Below, one piece after another: positions 1-6,188 of a DNA stretch of 9,646 nt. The notes under the pieces were generated by a model, which made no database searches, had not been told where the DNA came from, and saw nothing but the letters and a program-made list of their open reading frames with translations. Made by a program: the position numbers and the translations under genes. Within the stretch, counting starts at the first letter, position 1. Every line of letters starts with the position of its first letter. This DNA comes from DATDRM01 sp035291705 (GTDB taxonomy: Bacteria > Chloroflexota > Anaerolineae > Anaerolineales > UBA4823). The DNA is taken from assembly GCA_035291705.1 (NCBI GenBank), contig DATDRM010000265.1:1-9646 (forward strand). The letters run 5' to 3'.

Positions 1-1
1 G

Positions 2-1489
2 CCTTACGCGACCGCTTCTATCGGTGTGGATATCCTCCGTTACCACCGGAATGTTAGCTTTATATTCCTCCGGGCAAGAGATGAGCCAAAAGGAAGTACG
101 CCTTTCTTTTCTGGAACTCGCCACCCATATGACGTGGGTACGGTCCAAAACGATAACGCTTCCCTATTACGGCGTGACGCCTTATTCTTTGGGGCAGCTG
201 TCTCGCGAGCGTTACCGGTCATCGAGCGAAGCGCTTCTTGGATACTATTATTGCAAGATTGGGAAGCTGCCACGGCGGCCCTGGCTTTGAAAGGGGATCG
301 ATCCGATCTCAAATATTCCCTCTTTCTAATTTTGCACAACAGTTATGACAATGGAGCGAGCGACGAGGAATTGAGCCTGTTCGGCATCCACCCGGTAGAT
401 TGCCCCGGAGACACCGTCTTGAGGCGCGCTTTGCCACTCGTGCAATCTCCTGTTTTCACCGTCTCCGATCAATTTGCCCTGGATTTTACGGGTGAAATAT
501 TACAGGCCAAGATCATGGCTCCCCATCTTGCTCCTCAGTTATCATCCAGGTTGGTCGGCGTAAATAACGGTCCATTCACCGAGCTGGCAGTCGATTCTGA
601 TATCCTGGCTAATGCCAGGCATGCTAACTTTAATCCGTTAAAGAAATGGAAATCAGCGTACCGGAAGAAGGCCCTCGACGCATTGGATGTATTCACATCT
701 ACCAGGGACAAACCAGTGTGGGGAAAACCTCGCTTGTTCAACCGCGACGATGCTCCCTGGTTCATCATGGCCGGCCGTGACGATAGCCGCCAAAAAGGCT
801 ACGATGTCGCTTGCAGTGCGATTACCCGATTTCTTGCGTCCGGAGGCGAAGCGCGCTTTCTTTTCTTTCCGATCCCAGGCGACGAAGGCTTGCCTGGGCT
901 GACTTTCTTGAAAAGATTATCCCACCGCTATCCTCAAAGCGTTCTTGTACTGCCTTTCATCTTCCAGGAAGGTTTTTTCGCTTTTCTCCAGGGGGCGACT
1001 TATGGGGTGATGCCTTCCCTTTATGAACCGTATGGCATGGCGAACGAATTCTACCTGAAAGGCACCGTTGGTATTGGACGAGCAACAGGGGGAATTCTTC
1101 AACAGATCATCCCCTCCCAGATTGCCAAATCATACAGCCAGGCTGTCCGGGTTCGAGCAGAACGCTGGCATTTGGCTAACCTCCGCCCAACCGGTTTCTT
1201 ATACCGGGAGCGGGACGGCATCCCCAGTGCAGTCGAGGATTGGCAAGCCATTAACGCAGCCAGGTATGCCTCCTCGGGAGCCAGCCCAAATCGTGTTGAA
1301 CAACGGGAAAACCTATTATTATTCAAATCTATGGTGGATGAGCTCAGCTTGTGTATTGGCGACTCTGTTCGGATATGGCGAGAACAGCCCGAAGAATATT
1401 TCCAAATGCTAATGGATGGCATCGCGTATATTCAGGAAAATTTTTCGTGGGAAAGGGCTGCCCGGTTGTATGTCAGTCATTTTATGTAA
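2..1489 (+). CDS. Glycogen/starch synthase-like glycosyltransferase (GT5 type), 5' partial
   Basis: Probable alpha-glucan synthase that extends glucan chains from a nucleotide-glucose donor in the cytoplasm. The frame is open to the window edge, so the true start lies upstream; a GTG at 26 is only an internal Val codon candidate. Seen: an HNSYDNG segment (about 333-352) in the place of the family's HN..YQG; a TVSDQFA segment (about 460) resembling TVSPTYA; a GRDDSRQKGYD stretch (about 771-812) matching the donor-binding R.D.QKG.D loop; SLYEPYGM (about 1015-1040) and RATGG (about 1079-1093), equivalent to S.FEPCGL and R.TGGL of GT5 enzymes; and a C-terminal FSWERAARLY (about 1438-1473) typical of the family end. 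The N-terminal KTGGL substrate loop would lie outside the window. Motifs are recognisable but diverged, so donor and product are uncertain; another GT-B transferase is possible. A 54-base gap separates it from the next gene. Confidence 0.72.
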   Translation, partial: PYATASIGVDILRYHRNVSFIFLRARDEPKGSTPFFSGTRHPYDVGTVQNDNASLLRRDALFFGAAVSRALPVIERSASWILLLQDWEAATAALALKGDRSDLKYSLFLILHNSYDNGASDEELSLFGIHPVDCPGDTVLRRALPLVQSPVFTVSDQFALDFTGEILQAKIMAPHLAPQLSSRLVGVNNGPFTELAVDSDILANARHANFNPLKKWKSAYRKKALDALDVFTSTRDKPVWGKPRLFNRDDAPWFIMAGRDDSRQKGYDVACSAITRFLASGGEARFLFFPIPGDEGLPGLTFLKRLSHRYPQSVLVLPFIFQEGFFAFLQGATYGVMPSLYEPYGMANEFYLKGTVGIGRATGGILQQIIPSQIAKSYSQAVRVRAERWHLANLRPTGFLYRERDGIPSAVEDWQAINAARYASSGASPNRVEQRENLLLFKSMVDELSLCIGDSVRIWREQPEEYFQMLMDGIAYIQENFSWERAARLYVSHFM

Positions 1490-1501
1490 ATGATCGGCAC
1501 A

Positions 1502-1510
1502 TGTTATACT
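1502..1510 (+). promoter_or_regulatory. Candidate extended -10 promoter for the aldo/keto reductase operon
   Basis: TGT followed by TATACT (5 of 6 matches to TATAAT) forms a TGn extended -10 hexamer at 1502-1510, in the 54-base gap after the glycogen synthase-like gene. The -35 position (about 1482-1487, TTATGT) is weak, as is common with extended -10 promoters. Transcription would begin near 1517 and give a leader of about 27 bases. This is inferred from sequence only. Confidence 0.4.
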
Positions 1511-1531
1511 TAATAGATAACCGATTAAATC

Positions 1532-1538
1532 GAGGAAA
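1532..1538 (+). promoter_or_regulatory. Ribosome binding site of the aldo/keto reductase
   Basis: GAGGAAA lies 5 bases before the ATG at 1544 and fixes that start. It overlaps the right end of an odd palindrome, CGATTAAATCG, at 1522-1532. Confidence 0.7.
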
Positions 1539-1543
1539 GCAGG

Positions 1544-2515
1544 ATGAAGTACACCAACTTAGGTCGGACCGGTCTAAAAGTCAGCCGAGTATGTTTAGGC
1601 ACAATGAACTTTGGTCCTTTATCAGATGAGGTGACCAGCCATACTTTAATGGACAAAGCCCTCGAGTATGGAATCAATTTTATTGACACGGCAAACGTCT
1701 ATGGCTGGAAAATTGGCGAAGGGTTCACTGAACAAATCATTGGACGTTGGTTGGCTCAAGGAGCAGGGCGCCGCGCAAGAATCTTTTTAGCGACCAAGGT
1801 TTATGGCAAAATGGGAGATGACCCTAATGCGCGGCGTTTATCAGCCTACCACATCCGCCAGGCCTGCGAAGATAGCCTGCGCAGATTGCAGACCGATCAC
1901 ATCGACCTGTATCAAATGCACCATATCGACCGTGAAACGCCCTGGGAGGAGATTTGGCAGGCGATGGAGCAATTGGTGAATCAAGGCAAAATACTTTACG
2001 TCGGGAGCAGCAATTTTGCTGGCTGGCACATTGCTAATGCACAGTGCGCTGCCCACCAGCGCAATTTCATGGGACTGGTGAGCGAACAGAGTCTGTATAA
2101 CCTCAATAACCGGATGATCGAATTAGAAGTCATTCCAGCTTGTCGCTCCTACGGGCTGGGTTTAATCCCATATAGCCCATTAGATGGAGGTTTACTAGGC
2201 GGCGCCACCGAACAGCCGGTTGAGGGGAGGCGGGCATCGGATCGTTTCAAGAGGGATCTTGAAAAACACAAGAGCCAATTGCGAACATACGAGACCTTTT
2301 GTGAGGAGCTTGGCGAAACACCAGCCAACGTCGCTCTAGCCTGGCTTTTGCACAATCCCGCTGTGACAGCTCCGATCATCGGTCCGCGCACCATCGAACA
2401 ACTTGAGCAGAGCCTTAAATCCTTGGAGATCGTCTTATCAGATGAACATATGGTCAAATTGAATGATATTTGGCCTGGTCCTGGTGGTGAAGCTCCAGAA
2501 GCCTATGCCTGGTAA
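1544..2515 (+). CDS. Aldo/keto reductase, NADP-dependent family
   Basis: A 323-residue (alpha/beta)8-barrel oxidoreductase, the usual family length. It likely reduces an aldehyde or ketone with NAD(P)H in the cytoplasm. The canonical tetrad is present: D48 in FIDTANVYG, Y53, K85 in LATKVYG and H126 in DLYQMHH. The N-terminal LGRTGLKVSRVCLGTMNFG is the classic entry motif of potassium-channel-beta-like/YhdN-like AKRs. SSNF (155-158) lies in the barrel, and PIIGPRT (277-283) is the C-terminal dinucleotide phosphate loop. The ATG is supported by GAGGAAA 5 bases upstream. It is the first gene of a tight set: the next gene starts 6 bases after its stop, followed by a two-component system. Substrate cannot be told from sequence; all catalytic residues are intact. 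Confidence 0.93.
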   Translation: MKYTNLGRTGLKVSRVCLGTMNFGPLSDEVTSHTLMDKALEYGINFIDTANVYGWKIGEGFTEQIIGRWLAQGAGRRARIFLATKVYGKMGDDPNARRLSAYHIRQACEDSLRRLQTDHIDLYQMHHIDRETPWEEIWQAMEQLVNQGKILYVGSSNFAGWHIANAQCAAHQRNFMGLVSEQSLYNLNNRMIELEVIPACRSYGLGLIPYSPLDGGLLGGATEQPVEGRRASDRFKRDLEKHKSQLRTYETFCEELGETPANVALAWLLHNPAVTAPIIGPRTIEQLEQSLKSLEIVLSDEHMVKLNDIWPGPGGEAPEAYAW

Positions 2516-2521
2516 CCGAAT

Positions 2522-2947
2522 GTGAATCCCCCGAATCGGAAATCCTTACTATTATTCATTAGTTTGCTACTTATTTTAAGTCGCAACGCTTTTATTAACT
2601 ACTCGACGGATGGTGTTCTCTTTGCGGGTGCAGAATACCAACGAAGCTCTGTAAAATTCGATCTCCAATCTCTACTGATCTCAAACACACCAGTTGTTGA
2701 TCTCACTCAGGTCATTAACCTGCCCCTGATCGAACAAAACGCACCAGCCGCGACTCCCATTCCCTCCTCATTGGAGGAAATACTGATCAGCGACGGATCC
2801 TCAATCACTGAAACACCAACTGCCACCGCCACGATTTTTCCTCAACAGACCGGAGTCACTAATTTACCTATTACTCTCGGTGCGTTGATCATTCTGGGGG
2901 TTATCGTTCTTGCCTGGCTAATTTTCGGACGCCAATCAATCGAATAA
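2522..2947 (+). CDS. Small membrane protein of unknown function, linked to two-component system
   Basis: I do not recognise a family. The 141-residue protein starts with KSLLLFISLLLIL (7-19), a signal-anchor or signal-peptide-like segment after R6 and K7. A predicted extracytoplasmic part of about 95 residues follows, ending in a Thr/Pro/Ala-rich linker (about 96-110, TETPTATAT). A C-terminal membrane helix (about 117-135) ends in a short tail beginning GRQ. The architecture suggests a surface or periplasm-facing region tethered at one or both ends. The GTG at 2522 is the only plausible start, just 6 bases after the preceding stop, with no clear Shine-Dalgarno, so translation is probably coupled. 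The response regulator begins 21 bases after its stop. It may be an accessory sensor or partner of the kinase (inference). LPIT at 115-118 before the last helix resembles a sortase signal but lacks the glycine. Confidence 0.7.
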   Translation: MNPPNRKSLLLFISLLLILSRNAFINYSTDGVLFAGAEYQRSSVKFDLQSLLISNTPVVDLTQVINLPLIEQNAPAATPIPSSLEEILISDGSSITETPTATATIFPQQTGVTNLPITLGALIILGVIVLAWLIFGRQSIE

Positions 2948-2957
2948 TCAGGCTCCA

Positions 2958-2966
2958 AGAGGAAGG
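2958..2966 (+). promoter_or_regulatory. Ribosome binding site of the response regulator
   Basis: AGAGGAAGG sits just before the ATG at 2969, with the GAGG core 6 bases away. It is the strongest Shine-Dalgarno in the plus-strand operon, so the regulator is probably translated independently of the genes around it. Confidence 0.65.
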
Positions 2967-2968
2967 TA

Positions 2969-3658
2969 ATGAGCGAGCCCCTGATCTTAATAGTGGAAGA
3001 TGAGCCGAGTATTGCTGAAGTGGTCAGTCTATACTTGAAGCGGGCAGGATTTCGCGTGCTGCTTACCGCGGATGGTCAATCTGCATTAAACCTTTTGCAA
3101 ATTCAAGTTCCTGACCTAGTCGTTTTGGATTTAATGCTACCAAAAATGGATGGTTTCGAGCTGACCCGCTGGTTAAGAACCCAAAGCGAAGTTCCCATTA
3201 TTATGTTAACTGCCAGACGAGATGAAGTCGATCGTATCGCCGGGCTTGAAATGGGAGCAGATGACTACATACTCAAACCTTTTAGCCCTCAAGAGGTGGT
3301 AAGCAGGGTGCGTGCAGTTCTCCGGCGTACCCGGGCAAATGCACCAAATCCAGCAGAAAAACCGTTAGTTTTTTCCGATATTAGGGTTGATCCACAAACA
3401 CGGTTGGTCATCGTGCGCGATCACGAGGTGATGCTAACAGCCAAGGAATTCGAAATGCTCTGGCTGCTAGCCCGTCACCCTCGACAGGTTTTCACCCGTC
3501 ATCAATTATTAGAACGTGTCTGGGGGCTTACAGACTATATCGATCCCAGCACAGTCACTGTTCATATTCGCCGCCTGCGGGAGAAGATCGAGGCCGATCC
3601 TTCTGTTCCTGAGCGTATCTTGACTGTATGGGGGGTTGGTTACAAGTTCGAACCTTAA
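2969..3658 (+). CDS. OmpR/PhoB-family response regulator
   Basis: A 229-residue DNA-binding regulator of a two-component system. The receiver domain (about 4-118) has all key residues: acidic pair E10/D11, phosphoacceptor D54 in LVVLDLMLP, T81 in IIMLTA and K103 in YILKPF. A short linker (about 119-132, Pro/Ala/Asn-rich) leads to an OmpR-type winged helix (about 133-228) with the usual LT.KEFE.L.LL, recognition-helix STVTVHIRRLREKIE and terminal VWGVGYKFEP wing motifs. Length and domain order are normal. The partner is the kinase starting 2 bases downstream. Phosphorylation would switch binding at direct-repeat promoters; its targets are unknown, and the operon's own promoter near 1505 is one possibility. 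A run of six G at 3630-3635 lies near the end of the gene. Confidence 0.96.
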   Translation: MSEPLILIVEDEPSIAEVVSLYLKRAGFRVLLTADGQSALNLLQIQVPDLVVLDLMLPKMDGFELTRWLRTQSEVPIIMLTARRDEVDRIAGLEMGADDYILKPFSPQEVVSRVRAVLRRTRANAPNPAEKPLVFSDIRVDPQTRLVIVRDHEVMLTAKEFEMLWLLARHPRQVFTRHQLLERVWGLTDYIDPSTVTVHIRRLREKIEADPSVPERILTVWGVGYKFEP

Positions 3659-3660
3659 TT

Positions 3661-4905
3661 ATGAACCGACTTCACCGCTCTCGAGTGTCTTTGACCACCC
3701 GTTTCCTTCTGGGGGTTATTCTAATCCTGGCGCTGACATTAATCACGTTCTTCTTAATGATGAGTCCACCTTTAAACGAGATTGGACTCATGGCAGGCTT
3801 CTTGTCCATCACTGCTATCATTTCTGGATTGGCTGGCTTCGCTGCATACCGCCTCGGATGGATGAATCGCTCACCAACTATTCGTCTCGCACTTATGGGA
3901 GGCTACGGGCTCGCCAGTTTATTAACCTTTATCAATGTGTGGTTAACCGCCAGATTAATGTTCGTCAGCCAGCACGATTTGTTGCTTGGCACCGTCTTAC
4001 TCCTCTTCGCCGGCGGCATGGCCATGGCATTAGGTTATCTCTTTGCCAATGCATTGACGGACCGAATTAAATTGCTTGATCGGGCTGCCCGGCAGATCGC
4101 TGAGGGTGACTTGAATATTCGTTTACCTGCCGAGGGACAGGATGAATTATCTGCCCTTGCACTCACCTTCAACCAGATGGCGGCCCAATTACAAAACGCG
4201 GCACAGAAACAAGAACAACTGGATACTTTGCGTCGTGATCTGATTGCCTGGGTAGGTCATGACTTGCAGACTCCGCTAACATCAATATCCGCCGTTATTG
4301 AAGCATTGAACGATGGCATCGTTGAAGAACCTCAAACGATCAAGCGTTACTTGAAAACCGCAAGAAAAGATGTCCAGGCACTATCCTTGCTGATCGATGA
4401 CCTGTTCCAGATGGCGCAGGTAGATGCCGGTGGTTTGCTGTTGAACCGGGAATATATTTCTTTATCTGATCTGATCTCTGATACACTCGAAAGTTTTTCT
4501 GAGCTCGCTTCCAACCAGAACGTAACCTTGCTTGGTAGCGCCGCTCAAGGAATTGGATCAGTATGGTTAGATCCTCAAAGGATCAGTCGTGTATTGAACA
4601 ACCTGATTGATAACGCCATCCGGCACACACCTGCCGGGGGGATGGTAAATATCCAGGCGATAAAAGATAGAAATGAAGTGCTGGTGGAAGTAATCGATAC
4701 GGGGGAGGGTATTCAGACAGAGCACCTCCCCCATATTTTTGATCGTTTTTATCGCGGCGAAAAATCTCGCAGCCGGACCACCGGGGGGTCAGGTTTGGGA
4801 TTGGCCATTGTAAAAGGAATCGTCGAGGCTCATGGGGGGGAGATCGCCGTAGAAAGCCAACCAGGCTTCACTCGCTTTTACTTCAATCTGCCCATCCAAG
4901 ATTAA
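3661..4905 (+). CDS. Membrane sensor histidine kinase, four TM helices, HAMP
   Basis: A 414-residue kinase that should phosphorylate the regulator encoded just upstream. Four hydrophobic segments (about 15-35, 43-63, 76-97, 107-130) with short loops leave no sizeable external sensor domain, so sensing is likely within the membrane or through a partner protein. A HAMP domain (about 131-182) leads to the dimerisation helix with phosphoacceptor H200 in VGHDLQTPL. The ATPase domain has an N box (N314, N318 in NNLIDNAIRH), G1 DTGEG (346-350), an F box around FDRFYRGE (about 360-367) and G2 GGSGLGLAI (375-383). The ATG at 3661 is preferred because it leaves a 2-base gap; an in-frame ATG at 3628 would add 11 residues and overlap the regulator. 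No clear Shine-Dalgarno is seen, so coupling is likely. It overlaps the convergent aminotransferase by 4 bases. Confidence 0.95.
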   Translation: MNRLHRSRVSLTTRFLLGVILILALTLITFFLMMSPPLNEIGLMAGFLSITAIISGLAGFAAYRLGWMNRSPTIRLALMGGYGLASLLTFINVWLTARLMFVSQHDLLLGTVLLLFAGGMAMALGYLFANALTDRIKLLDRAARQIAEGDLNIRLPAEGQDELSALALTFNQMAAQLQNAAQKQEQLDTLRRDLIAWVGHDLQTPLTSISAVIEALNDGIVEEPQTIKRYLKTARKDVQALSLLIDDLFQMAQVDAGGLLLNREYISLSDLISDTLESFSELASNQNVTLLGSAAQGIGSVWLDPQRISRVLNNLIDNAIRHTPAGGMVNIQAIKDRNEVLVEVIDTGEGIQTEHLPHIFDRFYRGEKSRSRTTGGSGLGLAIVKGIVEAHGGEIAVESQPGFTRFYFNLPIQD

Positions 4906-6176
4906 CCGATCACCTCTTTCAGCGCCTGTGACAGGATGGTCAAAGCCTGATTAACTTGATCAGCAGTCACTATCAGGGGTGGAACCCATCGAATGGTGTT
5001 ATCCCAGGGACCGCAAGTAAGCAGCAATAGGCGCTTATCCTGGCATGCATGGACAACAGCCTTGGCAGTCTCCTTGTCAGGGCGACGGTCTGGAGTACGG
5101 AATTCTGTCCCAATCATTAACCCCAAGCCGCGTACATCTCCGATAGCAGGAAATTCTTCCTGAAGATGACGGAGGCCGGTAGCGAGTTGCGATCCCCGCT
5201 GCTGTGCGTTAACAAGCATATTTTCCTCGCGGATCGCCTGGATGGTGGCAACTGCAGCAGCAGTAGCGACTGCATTCCCTCCGTAAGTACCGCCATGTGA
5301 ACCTGGCGTCCACTTTTTCATTAAGTCCATCCTGCTGAAGACGCCGGAGAGAGGCAATCCAGACGCCAAACCCTTGGCGACGGTCGTGATGTCCGGAACG
5401 ACGCCATAATGCTCAAACGCAAACCAACGGCCAGTCCGGCCAAACCCGGATTGAATTTCATCCAGGATGAGCAGAATTCCATGGCGGTCGCATATTGCAC
5501 GTAAACCGCGCATGAAACTGGCCGGCGGGACGATATAACCACCTTCTCCGATCACAGATTCGAGCAAGATAGCCGCGGTTTCTTGGGGGGCAGTCTGAGA
5601 AGTAAAGAGATATTCCAATTCTTCCAGACACCACTGGCTGGTTTGTTCCTCATCCCAACCATAGCGGTATGCATAGGGAAACGGTGCAACGAACACACCT
5701 GGCATTAAAGGCTGGTAACCTGCGCGGTATATCGTCTTTGAGGTGGTAAGAGACATCGTCCCAATGGTTCGCCCATGGAAACTTCCCTGAAAAACAATCA
5801 CATTAGGTCGGCCGGTTGCCGCCCGCGCCAGCTTCAGCGCGCCTTCAATCGCTTCGGCTCCTGAATTACTAAAGAAATAACCATCCAACTCAGCAGGTAA
5901 GATAGTGCGTAATTCGTTGGCTAACTCCAATAGAGGTCTATGAAAGACGATATTCGCCTGCCCGTGTAAAAGCAAACCAGCTTGTTTTTGTATCGCTGCA
6001 ACTACATGGGGATGACAGTGACCTGTATTTGTCACACCAATCCCACAAGTGAAATCGAGATACGGCATACCCTCCAGGTCATAAATGTAGGTACCTTCAC
6101 CATGTGAAGCAATAATGGGAGTATAGCGGGTCCAGACTGGAGAAATGTATTGGAGTGCATCTTTTAGATTAGTCAT
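4902..6176 (-). CDS. Class III PLP aminotransferase, GabT-like (4-aminobutyrate or other omega-amino acid)
   Basis: A 424-residue PLP enzyme that would move an omega-amino group to 2-oxoglutarate or a similar acceptor, giving a semialdehyde. PLP-binding features: SNSGAEA (103-109) for the phosphate, FHGR (133-136) for ring stacking, E206 and E211 in LESVIGEGG, D239 in LDEIQSGFGRTG for the pyridine nitrogen, Schiff-base K268 in TTVAKGLASG and T297 in HGGTYGGN. R396 fits the carboxylate-binding Arg. K268, E211 and T297 fall at the positions I recall for E. coli GabT. The ATG at 6176 is chosen because GAGGT precedes it by 4 bases; an in-frame ATG at 6224 would overlap the upstream gene and has no such site. 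It follows the aldehyde oxidoreductase directly. Ornithine, acetylornithine, putrescine or beta-alanine specificity cannot be excluded. Confidence 0.9.
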   Translation of the reverse strand: MTNLKDALQYISPVWTRYTPIIASHGEGTYIYDLEGMPYLDFTCGIGVTNTGHCHPHVVAAIQKQAGLLLHGQANIVFHRPLLELANELRTILPAELDGYFFSNSGAEAIEGALKLARAATGRPNVIVFQGSFHGRTIGTMSLTTSKTIYRAGYQPLMPGVFVAPFPYAYRYGWDEEQTSQWCLEELEYLFTSQTAPQETAAILLESVIGEGGYIVPPASFMRGLRAICDRHGILLILDEIQSGFGRTGRWFAFEHYGVVPDITTVAKGLASGLPLSGVFSRMDLMKKWTPGSHGGTYGGNAVATAAAVATIQAIREENMLVNAQQRGSQLATGLRHLQEEFPAIGDVRGLGLMIGTEFRTPDRRPDKETAKAVVHACQDKRLLLLTCGPWDNTIRWVPPLIVTADQVNQALTILSQALKEVIG

Positions 6177-6180
6177 TTTC

Positions 6181-6188
6181 ACCTCATC
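6181..6188 (-). promoter_or_regulatory. Ribosome binding site of the GabT-like gene, overlapping upstream stop
   Basis: On the minus strand GATGAGGT contains both the TGA stop (6186-6184) of the aldehyde oxidoreductase and the GAGGT ribosome binding site (6185-6181) of the aminotransferase starting at 6176. Terminating ribosomes would cover this site, so the two genes are probably translated in a coupled way at similar levels. Confidence 0.75.

Noticed and set aside
2864..2930. LPIT followed by a TM helix and Arg as a sortase LPXTG signal
   Set aside because: The fifth residue is Leu, not Gly, the helix begins at once and only one Arg follows. No sortase is nearby. A plain membrane anchor explains it better.
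3628..3660. Kinase start at ATG 3628
   Set aside because: It overlaps the regulator by 31 bases, and the added residues are not part of the usual short basic N-terminus before the first TM helix. The ATG at 3661 gives a clean 2-base gap.
4925..4935. CCTGTGACAGG inverted repeat near the convergent gene ends, as a terminator
   Set aside because: The arms are separated by one base so no hairpin loop can form, there is no T tract, and it lies within the aminotransferase coding sequence.
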